64,000 nt of DNA from Prevotella aff. ruminicola Tc2-24 (GCF_900110895.1 NZ_FOIQ01000001.1:1-64000); one strand, 5' to 3'. Numbered from the stretch's first letter, positions 18,021 through 27,246 are shown. Program-made: numbers and translations. The notes: a model not told the origin generated them from the letters alone.

Positions 18021-19595
18021 TTACTTGGTCTCGATCTCTTCCTGCATGTCTATGAATTGCTTGTCGGAATCGTAGAACTCATATTGTAGGAAAGCCAGCT
18101 TCTGGGATGGAATCACACGGACACCGAGTCCGTATTTCATTTGCCATTGGCGCTTTAGACTGAACACGCCTTTGTTGATGAAGGCAGCCACATAGGGATG
18201 CACGTGTAGATAGAACTTGTGGATTCCGATCTTGTTGACCAGAGTGTCAATTTTATTCTCGAGAGTATCTGTGAACAGAATGCTGGATTTAATCGTGCCT
18301 TTTCCGAAACAGGTCGGACAGACTTCCTCGACGTTTACGCTCATGGCTGGACGGACACGCTGACGGGTAATCTGCATCAGACCGAACTTTGAAAGCGGTA
18401 GGATATTGTGCTTGGCACGGTCCTTCTGCATGTTCTTACACATCCGTTCGTACAGCAACTGACGGTCTTCTGGGAGCTTCATGTCGATAAAGTCGACGAC
18501 GATGATGCCTCCCATGTCACGCAGACGAAGTTGGCGTGCCAGTTCGTCTGCGGCACCGAGGTTGGTCTCCAAGGCATTGGCCTCCTGACCATTCTCCTTC
18601 TTGATACGTGTACCGCTGTTGACGTCAACCACATGCATAGCCTCCGTATGTTCAATAATCAGATAGGCGCCATGCTTGTAGTTTACAGTCTTTCCAAAGC
18701 CCGACTTCAACTGCTTGGTGACGTTGAAGTTGTCGAAGATAGGTACTGTCCCGTTGTAAAGCTTGATAATGTCTTTCTTCTCTGGAGCAATCAGACCCAG
18801 ATAGTTTTTGATTTCATCATGGACTCCGCTGTCGTTGACGTGAATGCCGTCGTAGGTGGGGTTGAACAGATCACGAAGGAGCGCCACGGCTCTGCTTTCC
18901 TCCTCAAAGCACAACTGGGGGCGTTCTGTGGTCTTCTGGACTTTCGTGATGGCGTCTTCCCAACGCTTCAGCAGAATCTTCAGTTCAGCATCAAGCTCTG
19001 CAGCTCTCTTTCCCTCTGCCACTGTCCGAACGATCACGCCAAAGTTCTTCGGTTTGATACTCTGAATGAGTTGCTTCAATCGACTGCGTTCCTCGCCACG
19101 CTTGATCTTCGTAGACACTGAGACACTGTCGTCAAAGGGTATCAACACTAGGTAACGGCCTGCAAAACTTAACTCACACGTCAGTCGGGGACCTTTCGTG
19201 TTAATGGGTTCCTTGACAATCTGGACAAGGATCTCCTGACCGACTTTCAGTGTGTTGGCGATGCTACCGCCTTTGGGTAATTCTGGTTGGATGTGGGCTT
19301 TCTGGATGGGGTAGAGCTTTTTTCGGTCGCTGACTACCTGCTTCAGGTACTTCTCATAAGAGTAAAATTGACTGCCCAGATCAAGATAGTGCAGGAAAGC
19401 CACGCGCTCAGCACCAACATCAACGAAGCATGCGTTGAGGCCGGGCATCAGTTTCTTTACCTTTGCCACATAGATGTTACCCACCGAGAACGATGCCGTG
19501 CGCTGCTCCTGCTGGTATTCAACCAACTGCTTGTCTTCGAGCAGAGCGATCGATATGTCCTTCGGTTGGACATCAATGATTACTTCACTTGTCAT
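18021..19595 (-). CDS. rng: Ribonuclease G/E family endoribonuclease
   Basis: The product is 524 aa. An S1-like domain (residues ~35-130) precedes the RNase H-like and DNase I-like catalytic core. The Mg-binding residues lie in VVDVNSG (D324) and VVDFIDM (D368, D371). The zinc-link motif CPTC is at 426-429. There is no long disordered degradosome tail, so it is RNase G-like. It would cut single-stranded 5'-monophosphate RNA, including rRNA precursors. It sits downstream of a small ribosomal-like gene and HU, with a terminator-like hairpin between. Confidence 0.94.
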   Translation of the reverse strand: MTSEVIIDVQPKDISIALLEDKQLVEYQQEQRTASFSVGNIYVAKVKKLMPGLNACFVDVGAERVAFLHYLDLGSQFYSYEKYLKQVVSDRKKLYPIQKAHIQPELPKGGSIANTLKVGQEILVQIVKEPINTKGPRLTCELSFAGRYLVLIPFDDSVSVSTKIKRGEERSRLKQLIQSIKPKNFGVIVRTVAEGKRAAELDAELKILLKRWEDAITKVQKTTERPQLCFEEESRAVALLRDLFNPTYDGIHVNDSGVHDEIKNYLGLIAPEKKDIIKLYNGTVPIFDNFNVTKQLKSGFGKTVNYKHGAYLIIEHTEAMHVVDVNSGTRIKKENGQEANALETNLGAADELARQLRLRDMGGIIVVDFIDMKLPEDRQLLYERMCKNMQKDRAKHNILPLSKFGLMQITRQRVRPAMSVNVEEVCPTCFGKGTIKSSILFTDTLENKIDTLVNKIGIHKFYLHVHPYVAAFINKGVFSLKRQWQMKYGLGVRVIPSQKLAFLQYEFYDSDKQFIDMQEEIETK

Positions 19596-19631
19596 TTGCT
19601 TCTCAATCTTTTCTTGGGGGTCGTTAAATTC

Positions 19632-19680
19632 AAAAAGGGTGTGTCGCTATTCTCTTGGGAATCAGCAGGCACACTCCTTT
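19632..19680 (-). terminator. Terminator or attenuator between the 19712 gene and rng
   Basis: A stem with one bulge (AAAGGGTGTG at 19634-19643 with CACACTCCTTT at 19670-19680) is followed on the minus strand by a T-rich run. It lies between the tiny ribosomal-like gene and rng, so it may limit read-through into rng. Confidence 0.6.
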
Positions 19681-19711
19681 CATTTCTTTTTTACGGGGTC
19701 ACCGCAAGTAA

Positions 19712-19801
19712 TTACTTGCTCTTGTGACGATTCTTGCGCAGTCTCTTCTTGCGCTTGTGAGTGGCCATCTTGTGACCCTTCTTCTTTTTTCCGTTTGGCA
19801 T
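19712..19801 (-). CDS. AURKAIP1/COX24-domain (mS38/bS22-like) small basic protein, 29 aa
   Basis: The peptide starts MPNGKKKKGHKMATHKRKKR and ends LRKNRHKSK; more than half of its residues are Lys, Arg or His. This is the composition and length of the tiny AURKAIP1/COX24-domain proteins, which relate to mitochondrial mS38 and mycobacterial bS22 and bind the decoding region of the small ribosomal subunit. It lies 25 bases downstream of HU and upstream of RNase G. The family assignment is from memory of the sequence pattern, so it is moderate. It is easily missed by gene finders because of its size. Confidence 0.75.
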   Translation of the reverse strand: MPNGKKKKGHKMATHKRKKRLRKNRHKSK

Positions 19802-19826
19802 AATCTTATAATATTTTAAATGTTAA

Positions 19827-20102
19827 TTACTTCATCTTCTCAATGAAACTCTTTGAGGGCTTGAAAGCGGGGAAATCGTGAGCATCGATCACGATGGTCG
19901 TGTTCTTTGAGATATTACGAGCGGTCTTCTGTGCGCGATGCTTTACTACGAATGTACCAAAACCACGCAAGTATACATTCTGCTTGTTCTCGGCAAGGCT
20001 AGTACGGATCTCTTCCATGAACGCCTCAACCGTGGTAGCTACGTCTTTCTTGGCAACACCTGTCTCCTCAGCAATTTTGTTGATGATTTCTGCCTTTGTC
20101 AT
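19827..20102 (-). CDS. HU-family DNA-binding protein
   Basis: The product is 91 aa, the normal HU/IHF length. It begins MTKAEIINKIAEETG, has the conserved hinge GFGTFVVKHRAQKTARN (the usual GFGxFxxxxRxxRxGRNP pattern, with K at one Arg position and the final Pro replaced by I), and ends PAFKPSKSFIEKMK. It bends and packages DNA in the nucleoid. A longer in-frame start at 20168 is rejected because the promoter -7 box lies over it. It leads the transcript with the mS38-like gene. Confidence 0.95.
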   Translation of the reverse strand: MTKAEIINKIAEETGVAKKDVATTVEAFMEEIRTSLAENKQNVYLRGFGTFVVKHRAQKTARNISKNTTIVIDAHDFPAFKPSKSFIEKMK

Positions 20103-20165
20103 TTCTTTCCTTTTTTTCTTATATATTAATAATGTGAAAATCCGAATAATCTCGATTTCGGACTG

Positions 20166-20197
20166 CAAAGATACTGTTTTTCAGCGGGATACCGAAA
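20166..20197 (-). promoter_or_regulatory. Promoter of the HU gene
   Basis: On the minus strand, TTTC (20194-20197), 20 bases and TATCTTTG (20166-20173) fit the Bacteroidota consensus. The ATG at 20102 lies about 60 bases downstream. Confidence 0.7.
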
Positions 20198-20256
20198 TTT
20201 TCTCGCATTTTTTTTCAAAATTTTGCTATTTTCTATACCGTTTGGGCGGATTTTTG

Positions 20257-20264
20257 TACCTTTG
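20257..20264 (+). promoter_or_regulatory. -7 box of pyk
   Basis: TACCTTTG matches TAnnTTTG, 25 bases before the pyk ATG at 20290. No good -33 match is visible at the usual distance. Confidence 0.55.
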
Positions 20265-20289
20265 CACCTGAAAAAACAAAAACACAGGT

Positions 20290-21729
20290 ATGAAGCAGAC
20301 AAAAATAGTAGCCAGTATAAGTGACCGTCGGTGTGAGGTGGATTTCATCCGCAGTCTGTTCGAAGCGGGAATGAATGTAGTCAGGATGAACACGGCCCAT
20401 GCCGATGAGAAGGGTCTTAAGCAGATTATAAATAATGTGCGGTCTGTCAGTCATCATATCGGTATCCTTATTGATACGAAAGGACCAGAAGTGCGCACCA
20501 CGGGATGTGTGGAGCCAATCGCCTATAAGACGGGTGATGTGGTGAAGATCTTCGGACGTCCGGAGGTGGATACGACTCACGACATCATCAACCTTTCCTA
20601 CCAGAATTTTGCTGCTGACGTGTATGAGGGCTGTCATATCCTCTTCGATGATGGAGCGCTGGATATGCTGGTCATTGGCATCAATGGTCCTGCGGTGATT
20701 GCACAGGTGCAGAACGATGGTGTGCTCGGTGCTCATAAGAGTGTGAATGTGCCAGGTGTTCATATTGCCCTGCCGGCGCTGACTGAGAAGGATCGTAAGA
20801 ATATCATGCTGGCTATCGATCAGGATATTGATTTTATCGCTCACTCTTTTGTCCGCTCTGCCGCTGACGTGCGCGCCGTGCAGGCTATTCTGGATGCCTA
20901 TAACTCGGATATCAAGATTATCTCAAAGATTGAGAATCAGGAGGGTGTGGATAACATCGACGAGATCATTGAGGCCTCGTATGGTATCATGATCGCACGT
21001 GGCGACTTGGGTATTGAGGTGCCTATCGAGCGTATCCCGGGTATCCAGCGACAGATTATCCGTAAGTGTGTAAGGGCCAAGAAACCTGTTATCGTGGCTA
21101 CGCAGATGCTTCATTCGATGATACAGAACCCTCGTCCTACGCGAGCTGAGGTGACCGACATCGCTAATGCGATATACTATCGCACCGACGCTCTGATGCT
21201 CTCGGGCGAGACGGCCAGTGGTAAGTACCCCGTGGAGGCTGTACGGACGATGGCTGCCATAGCTGAGCAGGCAGAGAAGGATAAGATGCGTGAGAACGAT
21301 ATCGAGGTGCCTCTGTCGCCTCAATGTGATATCCGTGAGTTCATGGCTCATTCGGCTATCGAGGCCACGGAGAAGTTGGGCGTGAAGGGTATCATCACGG
21401 ATTCTAATACGGGTGATACGGCTCGTAATCTGGCAGCTTTCAGAGGACCGAACCCCGTGCTTGCCATCTGCTATAACGACAAGCTTCAGCGTCTCTTGAA
21501 TCTGTCGTATGGTGTGATACCTGTCTATCAGAAAGAACACATCAGCAATGAGGAACTGTTCCATGCTGCCGTCCGTATGCTGCGTCAGAAGGGCTATGTG
21601 CAGGATGAGGACAAGATTGCCTACCTGAGTGGAAATGTCGGTGAGGGCGGTGGCACGAAATTCCTCGAGATCAACTCGGTCAAGGAGGTGTTCAACAACC
21701 AGTACCGTTTCCATTTGCCACAGATTTAA
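20290..21729 (+). CDS. pyk: Pyruvate kinase
   Basis: The product is 479 aa and converts phosphoenolpyruvate and ADP to pyruvate and ATP. Signatures are RMNTAHAD near the N-terminus (usually RxNFSHG; altered here), IDTKGPEVRT, IISKIENQEGVDN (catalytic Lys), MIARGDLGIEVP (metal-binding Glu/Asp) and DALMLSGETASGKYP. A C-terminal regulatory domain is present. The ABC-F gene follows after 38 bases and may be co-transcribed. Confidence 0.96.
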   Translation: MKQTKIVASISDRRCEVDFIRSLFEAGMNVVRMNTAHADEKGLKQIINNVRSVSHHIGILIDTKGPEVRTTGCVEPIAYKTGDVVKIFGRPEVDTTHDIINLSYQNFAADVYEGCHILFDDGALDMLVIGINGPAVIAQVQNDGVLGAHKSVNVPGVHIALPALTEKDRKNIMLAIDQDIDFIAHSFVRSAADVRAVQAILDAYNSDIKIISKIENQEGVDNIDEIIEASYGIMIARGDLGIEVPIERIPGIQRQIIRKCVRAKKPVIVATQMLHSMIQNPRPTRAEVTDIANAIYYRTDALMLSGETASGKYPVEAVRTMAAIAEQAEKDKMRENDIEVPLSPQCDIREFMAHSAIEATEKLGVKGIITDSNTGDTARNLAAFRGPNPVLAICYNDKLQRLLNLSYGVIPVYQKEHISNEELFHAAVRMLRQKGYVQDEDKIAYLSGNVGEGGGTKFLEINSVKEVFNNQYRFHLPQI

Positions 21730-21767
21730 GACAAGTGTTGATGTAATAACAGAAAAGAAATAATCCT

Positions 21768-23483
21768 ATGGCGACAGTAGACGATAAGAAAGTGATTTTC
21801 TCCATGGTCGGCGTGAGCAAGACCATCCAGCAAAACCAGAAACAGGTTCTCAAGAATATTTATCTCAGCTTCTTCTATGGAGCGAAAATCGGTATCATCG
21901 GTCTGAACGGTGCCGGTAAGTCGACTCTGATGAAGATTATTGCCGGTCTCGACCAGCAGTATCAAGGTAATGTGGTGTGGAGCCCCGGCTACTCAGTGGG
22001 CTATCTGCCGCAGGATCCGCCACTGAACGAGGATAAGACGGTGAAGGAGAATGTGATGGAGGGCGTGCAGCATGTGTACGACGCTCTTGCAGAATATGAT
22101 GAGATCAATGTGAAGTTCGGACTGCCCGAATACTACGAGGATCCCGACAAAATGGAGAAACTGATGGCGCGCCAGGCTGAGTTGCAGGATATCATCGATG
22201 CGACGGATGCCTGGAATATGGATTCGAAGCTCGATCGTGCGATGGCTGCATTGAACTGTCCTCCCGGTGACTGGAGCGTGAAGAACCTCTCCGGTGGTGA
22301 GCGTCGTCGTGTGGCACTCTGTCGACTGCTACTTCAGAAGCCGGATGTGCTCCTGCTTGACGAGCCGACCAACCACCTCGATGCGGAGTCTATCGACTGG
22401 TTGGAGCAGCACCTGCAGCAGTATGAGGGAACGGTCATCGCCGTGACGCATGACCGTTATTTCCTCGATGACGTGGCAGAGTGGATACTCGAACTGGATC
22501 GTGGTGAGGGTATACCCTGGAAAGGTAATTACTCGTCGTGGCTGGAGCAGAAGAGTCAGCGACTGGCACAGGAGGAGAAGTCGGCCTCAAAGCGTCGTAA
22601 GACTTTGGAACGTGAGCTGGAATGGGTGCGTATGGCTCCGAAGGCGCGTCATGCCAAAGGAAAGGCTCGTTTGAACTCCTATGATAAGATGCTGAACGAG
22701 GAACAGAAGCAGAAGGAGGAGAAGTTGGAGATCTTTATTCCGAATGGTCCGCGTCTGGGTAATAAGGTGATCGAGGCACATGGTGTGACGAAGTCGTATC
22801 CGGAGAAACAACTCTTCACCGACCTGAACTTCGTGTTGCCGCCTAATGGTATAGTCGGTGTTATCGGACCTAATGGCGCTGGTAAGACCACATTGTTCCG
22901 TCTGATTATGGGACAGGAACAGGCTGATGCCGGTACCTTCGAGGTAGGAGAGACCGTAAAACTGAGCTACGTCGATCAGCAGCATAAGGATATTGATCCG
23001 GAGAAGACGGTCTATCAGGTGGTCAGTGGTGGCAATGAGACCATCCGCATGGGTGGGCGCGACGTGAATGTACGTGCTTATCTCTCTCGCTTTAATTTCA
23101 ATGGTGCCGACCAGGAGAAGAAATGTGCTGTACTCTCTGGTGGTGAACGTAACCGTCTGCATCTGGCAATCGCCTTGAAACAGGAAGGAAACGTGCTGTT
23201 GCTCGATGAACCTACAAACGATATCGACGTGAACACACTCCGGGCTCTTGAGGAGGGCTTGGATGCCTTTGCAGGCTGTGCTGTCATCATCAGTCACGAC
23301 CGTTGGTTCTTGGATCGTATCTGTACACATATCCTTGCCTTTGAGACACCGGCCGATGGGTCGGGAGAGGGGAACGTGTTCTTCTTCGAAGGCAATTATA
23401 CCGAGTACGAACAGAACAAGGCACAGCGTCTGGGTCTTGAAGAACCCAAACGTATCCGTTACCGTAAACTGATGGAGGAATAG
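21768..23483 (+). CDS. ettA: ABC-F protein EttA (energy-dependent translational throttle)
   Basis: The product is 571 aa with two ABC ATPase domains and no membrane segments. Walker A motifs are GLNGAGKST and GPNGAGKTT, signatures LSGGERRRVALCR and LSGGERNRLHLAI, and Walker B regions VLLLDEPTNHLD and VLLLDEPTNDID. The inter-domain linker (~residues 250-320) is the charged P-site tRNA-interacting arm. EttA binds the ribosomal E site and gates the first peptide-bond step according to the ATP/ADP ratio. Its location after pyruvate kinase fits an energy theme, as inference. Confidence 0.95.
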   Translation: MATVDDKKVIFSMVGVSKTIQQNQKQVLKNIYLSFFYGAKIGIIGLNGAGKSTLMKIIAGLDQQYQGNVVWSPGYSVGYLPQDPPLNEDKTVKENVMEGVQHVYDALAEYDEINVKFGLPEYYEDPDKMEKLMARQAELQDIIDATDAWNMDSKLDRAMAALNCPPGDWSVKNLSGGERRRVALCRLLLQKPDVLLLDEPTNHLDAESIDWLEQHLQQYEGTVIAVTHDRYFLDDVAEWILELDRGEGIPWKGNYSSWLEQKSQRLAQEEKSASKRRKTLERELEWVRMAPKARHAKGKARLNSYDKMLNEEQKQKEEKLEIFIPNGPRLGNKVIEAHGVTKSYPEKQLFTDLNFVLPPNGIVGVIGPNGAGKTTLFRLIMGQEQADAGTFEVGETVKLSYVDQQHKDIDPEKTVYQVVSGGNETIRMGGRDVNVRAYLSRFNFNGADQEKKCAVLSGGERNRLHLAIALKQEGNVLLLDEPTNDIDVNTLRALEEGLDAFAGCAVIISHDRWFLDRICTHILAFETPADGSGEGNVFFFEGNYTEYEQNKAQRLGLEEPKRIRYRKLMEE

Positions 23484-23506
23484 GAGTGACTAAGGCTTCC
23501 GCCGTC

Positions 23507-23977
23507 TTAGAGGCAGATGCTCTCAATGCGGAGTCTTAGCGTTCCTGCCGGAACACGTACTTCCACGATGTCGCCTGTCTTCTTGTAGAGGAGGGCTTGT
23601 GCGATAGGTGACTTGATGGATATCTTCCCTTCGCGGATGTTTGCCTCGTGGGGACTAGCAATCGTGTAGGTCATCTTACTGTTGTTGGCCAGATTGGTCA
23701 TCTCAACCTTACTGAGCAGTTGGACACTATCGGTGCCGAGTCTTGACATGTCAATGACTCGTGCATTGGCCAGCACCCGCTGTTTGAAACGTATCCTACC
23801 CAATAGACGAGACTGTTCTCGTTTGGCGGCATGATACTCGAAGTTCTCGCTAAGGTCGCCCTTGTCGCGGGCCTCGGCGATGGCGTCTTTCACCTGTGGC
23901 AGTTCTATGCTCTCCAACTGATGCAGTTCGGCTACGAGCTTATCGTAGCCCTCTTGCGACATATATTCGAAACTCAT
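23507..23977 (-). CDS. greA: Transcription elongation factor GreA
   Basis: The product is 156 aa. The N-terminal coiled coil carries the acidic tip (IAEARDKGDLSENFEYHAAKR), the GreA/GreB signature that enters the RNA polymerase secondary channel to trigger RNA cleavage. The C-terminal FKBP-like domain follows, with the motif SPIAQALLYKKTGD. It starts 5 bases after the thioredoxin-like gene and is convergent with ettA. Confidence 0.97.
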   Translation of the reverse strand: MSFEYMSQEGYDKLVAELHQLESIELPQVKDAIAEARDKGDLSENFEYHAAKREQSRLLGRIRFKQRVLANARVIDMSRLGTDSVQLLSKVEMTNLANNSKMTYTIASPHEANIREGKISIKSPIAQALLYKKTGDIVEVRVPAGTLRLRIESICL

Positions 23978-23982
23978 GATTA

Positions 23983-24489
23983 TTACCCTTTCACGGCCTT
24001 TGGAGTCCAGTTATTGAAGAAACGGAGCACTTTCTTCTGATGATAGCCGTTGCCCTCTTCCAGAAAGCTCGAATCCTGGATATGGACGACCTTACCGGTC
24101 TCGTCAAGCACGACGAAGACGGGGAATCCGAAACGCTCGGGGTGGTTCAGGCGCTGTAGCATGGTCTTTACTTGCTGTGCCTTTTCTACGTCATCTTGAG
24201 ACTTACGTGGATTGTAGTTGACGTGGATATACACGAAACTGTCGTCAATAACCTGACTGATCGTGCTGTCGTTCGTGATGAAATCGGCAAAGCGCAGGCA
24301 CCACGGACACCAGTTACCACCAACCTGACAGATGACGAACTTTCCTTCAGACTGAGCTTTGGCAATGGCTTGGTCTATCTGTTCGATGGGGTTGATATCT
24401 TCGTTGTATACTTTCTTTAATGTCGTCTGTGCGTTCGCTGTGACAGCAAAGAGGGCGACAAATAGGGTCGTGATGATGCTCTTTCTCAT
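23983..24489 (-). CDS. Periplasmic thioredoxin-fold protein with CPWC
   Basis: The product is 168 aa. The signal peptide MRKSIITTLFVALFAVTANA is cleaved before QTTLKK. The active site GGNWCPWCLRF lies at the start of a thioredoxin helix, and a cis-Pro region follows (GFPVFVVLDETGKVV). It likely reduces or isomerises disulfides outside the cytoplasm. I start it at the ATG at 24489; the ATG at 24498 is also possible, and the long frame to 24549 is excluded because the -7 box lies there. It is 5 bases upstream of greA. Confidence 0.85.
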   Translation of the reverse strand: MRKSIITTLFVALFAVTANAQTTLKKVYNEDINPIEQIDQAIAKAQSEGKFVICQVGGNWCPWCLRFADFITNDSTISQVIDDSFVYIHVNYNPRKSQDDVEKAQQVKTMLQRLNHPERFGFPVFVVLDETGKVVHIQDSSFLEEGNGYHQKKVLRFFNNWTPKAVKG

Positions 24490-24519
24490 TCTAATCATAA
24501 ACAATTGTAAAATCGGTTG

Positions 24520-24527
24520 CAAAATTA
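24520..24527 (-). promoter_or_regulatory. -7 box of the thioredoxin-like/greA transcript
   Basis: On the minus strand the bases read TAATTTTG, matching TAnnTTTG, about 30 bases upstream of the chosen start at 24489. Confidence 0.5.
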
Positions 24528-24559
24528 AAAAAAGTCTCTGATATCTCAATCTAAAAGCG

Positions 24560-24567
24560 TATCTTTG
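24560..24567 (+). promoter_or_regulatory. -7 box of the rhodanese/MBL gene
   Basis: TATCTTTG matches TAnnTTTG and predicts a leader of about 70 bases before the ATG at 24647. It diverges from the thioredoxin promoter across about 32 bases. Confidence 0.55.
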
Positions 24568-24646
24568 CGGAAATATTTAATAGTATTTACGGATTATTTG
24601 CATCATTCGACGCTTTAGAGGAGCGGTGTGATAACCATAGAATTGT

Positions 24647-25717
24647 ATGAAAAAGATAGTGACTTGCTTACTGACTGTTTTAGGGCTGACAACAGCTTGT
24701 GGTCAGGAGAACTTTGAGAATGCTGATGTGAAGGCTTTCGCAGAGTTGATGGAGAATACTCGTGTCGTGGTACTGGATGTGCGTACTCCTGCGGAGTTCA
24801 CCGAAGGGCATATTGAGGGAGCTCTCAATATCGACCAGGGAGAGGATCACTTTATAGAGAAGATTAAGGCGATTCTTCCTGCAGACAAGACGATTGCCAT
24901 CTATTGTAGAAGTGGTCGTCGTTCTGCCAATGCTGCTGGTCGATTGGCCGCCGCGGGCTATAAGTGTGTGAACCTGAAGGGTGGCATCATTGCCTGGAAA
25001 GAGGCTGGGATGGCGGTGACCACTGATGTCTACGAGGTAGATGTTTTCAAAACCAAGGGTGGAAAAGACATCAAGTTCCACGCTCTGATGCATTCCTGTA
25101 TCCGTATCGAGTACGACGGCAAGGAGATAGAAATTGACCCGTGCTCGAAGCTGGGCGGGAGAGTCGTGGATTATACGATGATGCCCAAGGCCGACTATAT
25201 CTTCGTGACGCACGAACATGCCGACCATTATGATGCATCGACCATCAGACTATTGTCTGCGGAGCAAACACAATTGATCATGAACCGGCGTTGCGCTGAT
25301 ATGTACGGTTCTGATGGACAGCATCAGCCAAAGGTGATGGTGAACGGTGACAAGTTACAGATAGCAGACGATGTCACGGTTGAGGCTGTTCCTGCATATA
25401 ATACAACTGAAGGTCATCTGCAGTTCCATCCCAAAGGGCGTGATAATGGATATATCTTGACTCTTGACGGACTGCGGGTCTATATTGCCGGTGATACGGA
25501 GGATATTCCTGAGATGGAGACCATCAAGGATATCGATATTGCCTTCTTGCCTTGTAACCAGCCCTACACGATGACGCCGGAACAACTGGTCAGGGCGGCA
25601 AAGGTGATCAAGCCCAAGGTGCTGTTTCCTTATCACTATGGGCAGACGGACGTGACCACCATTCCTTCACAACTGCAAGGTGAGGGGATAGATGTGAGAA
25701 TCAGGCATTATGAGTAA
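24647..25717 (+). CDS. Lipoprotein with fused rhodanese and metallo-beta-lactamase-fold domains
   Basis: The product is 356 aa. The leader MKKIVTCLLTVLGLTTAC ends in a lipobox. Residues ~25-120 are a rhodanese domain (VVLDVRTPAEFTEGHIEGA, active site IYCRSGRRS with catalytic Cys, ending LKGGIIAWKEAG). Residues ~135-356 are an MBL-fold hydrolase of the UlaG/YtnP-like type (VTHEHADHYD, IAGDTED, FPYHYG). The domain order is the reverse of persulfide dioxygenase-rhodanese fusions. It should sit on the periplasmic side of a membrane. Substrate unknown; sulfur chemistry is a reasonable guess. The PAP2 gene follows after 17 bases. Confidence 0.88.
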   Translation: MKKIVTCLLTVLGLTTACGQENFENADVKAFAELMENTRVVVLDVRTPAEFTEGHIEGALNIDQGEDHFIEKIKAILPADKTIAIYCRSGRRSANAAGRLAAAGYKCVNLKGGIIAWKEAGMAVTTDVYEVDVFKTKGGKDIKFHALMHSCIRIEYDGKEIEIDPCSKLGGRVVDYTMMPKADYIFVTHEHADHYDASTIRLLSAEQTQLIMNRRCADMYGSDGQHQPKVMVNGDKLQIADDVTVEAVPAYNTTEGHLQFHPKGRDNGYILTLDGLRVYIAGDTEDIPEMETIKDIDIAFLPCNQPYTMTPEQLVRAAKVIKPKVLFPYHYGQTDVTTIPSQLQGEGIDVRIRHYE

Positions 25718-25734
25718 AGAATATGCTGTAGGAT

Positions 25735-27246
25735 ATGAGAAAAATACTTTTGTTGATATTGCCTTTCGTCTTTGTTGCATGTGAGTGCGACGATAGTAAC
25801 AGGAGTTTAGCAGAGAAGGCCGACGTACTTCTTGATGAAGTGCTCAAAGAGAGTTTTAATGGTTTGATCGATGTGCGTAAGGACAGCAAGACTTATGAAC
25901 ATCTGCAAAAACTGACTGAAGAGGCCTTGTATCAGTCGGAAGGCAAGAGTAAGTATGCCCTGCCTTTACTCTATAAGGAGAATAACTTTCCGTCTGTGTA
26001 CAATTACTACACGGGAACTCGGGGCGATAACAAGGCCGTCAAGAAGACCATGATAGGCTGGTTATGTGCCATGCAGTTATCCGAACTTGATCCGTCCAAG
26101 CGTAATGCCCTCTATAAGGCGGGATATGAGGTCGGTGGCTATGGCATGAACAGTCCTATCTACGGCTACCATTTCGATTCAGATCCCAATGTGGCACGAC
26201 TGGTTGCAAGTGCTGTCTATGCGGCCTTGCATACATACTCTATGGCTAAGACTGATATCATGAGGCAGGAAGTCGGCGGCGTCCGGTATCATACGCATCT
26301 GGCAGTGATGCTCGCGGAAGAGTCGCGTAATCATGTTACCGATGATGCTTTCTATGTTGATTTGCGTAAGTTCATGGCAAGTGCTCCTGGTCCTTATGTG
26401 CCGGCATACGCGGATCGTGGCGGCATTAATCCGACCTTCCCCGACGAGAAGACGGCCAATGGCTGCTTGAAGGTGGATATGGATATCTACAACAGTATTG
26501 TCGCAGAACGGAACCTGCCGGACCAGAGAACGGTTCAAGCCATTGCCGACGAAGACAGTGATATGCATCACATATTTGGTACGGATAAGAGGAATGTTGG
26601 AGGCATGTATGATTTCAATGCTGTATTTGGCGAGTCGACGATCGGTGAGATCATCAACCCTGAAGGGAAGATTGCGGCGCTTGTCCTTCTGGTACAGAAG
26701 GCAGGAAATTCAGCAAGAGGCATTCTCCAACACGCAAGTCCTGCGCTTGGTCATTATGAATATGGCCGGTTAAGACCTGGCTGCTCTGAACAACAGGAAG
26801 GAAAGCGCAAGTCTGACTCGGACGACCGGTTCAATGTACTGTCTTGTTTTGTGATTGAGGACAATGACGGACATAAGGCATCGTATAGTGGTGACGGCAT
26901 GGAAAAATACTACTATGATGAGAACGGCAACTGGACCGATGCGACGGTACAGTCGCCAGAGCAGTACGAGGCTCTGGGCAAGGATCTGTTGTATGCCAAT
27001 TCCTACCCAAGTGGTCATGCTGCTGGAATATGGTCGGCTGCCATGACATTGATGGAACTCTATCCACAGAAGGCCGATCTGATCATGAGGGCTGCCAACG
27101 ATTTCGCCGTGTCAAGGACTGTCAGTCGTTATCACTGGAATAGTGATATCATACAAGGTAGGATAATCGGAAGTGTTATGAATCCTATCTGTCGTGCGAC
27201 ATCTGACTACGGTGTCCTCTTCGAAGAAGCTAAAAAGGAGCGCTGA
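25735..27246 (+). CDS. PAP2-type acid phosphatase lipoprotein
   Basis: The product is 503 aa. A lipobox-like leader ends PFVFVAC. The C-terminal third carries the PAP2 (phosphatidic acid phosphatase/class A acid phosphatase) motifs: SYPSGHAAG (C2, catalytic His) and SRYHWNSDIIQGR (C3, nucleophile His and Asp). The C1 motif Kx6RP appears degenerate (HYEYGRLRP, with His where Lys is expected). The long N-terminal part (~residues 20-320) is larger than in simple class A phosphatases. It would cleave phosphomonoesters in the periplasm. It shares a transcript with the rhodanese/MBL gene. Confidence 0.8.
   Translation: MRKILLLILPFVFVACECDDSNRSLAEKADVLLDEVLKESFNGLIDVRKDSKTYEHLQKLTEEALYQSEGKSKYALPLLYKENNFPSVYNYYTGTRGDNKAVKKTMIGWLCAMQLSELDPSKRNALYKAGYEVGGYGMNSPIYGYHFDSDPNVARLVASAVYAALHTYSMAKTDIMRQEVGGVRYHTHLAVMLAEESRNHVTDDAFYVDLRKFMASAPGPYVPAYADRGGINPTFPDEKTANGCLKVDMDIYNSIVAERNLPDQRTVQAIADEDSDMHHIFGTDKRNVGGMYDFNAVFGESTIGEIINPEGKIAALVLLVQKAGNSARGILQHASPALGHYEYGRLRPGCSEQQEGKRKSDSDDRFNVLSCFVIEDNDGHKASYSGDGMEKYYYDENGNWTDATVQSPEQYEALGKDLLYANSYPSGHAAGIWSAAMTLMELYPQKADLIMRAANDFAVSRTVSRYHWNSDIIQGRIIGSVMNPICRATSDYGVLFEEAKKER

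Noticed and set aside
19704..19719. 16-bp perfect palindrome GCAAGTAATTACTTGC over the stop of the 29-aa gene
   Set aside because: It has no loop and no second copy nearby; it may be chance overlap of the stop region.
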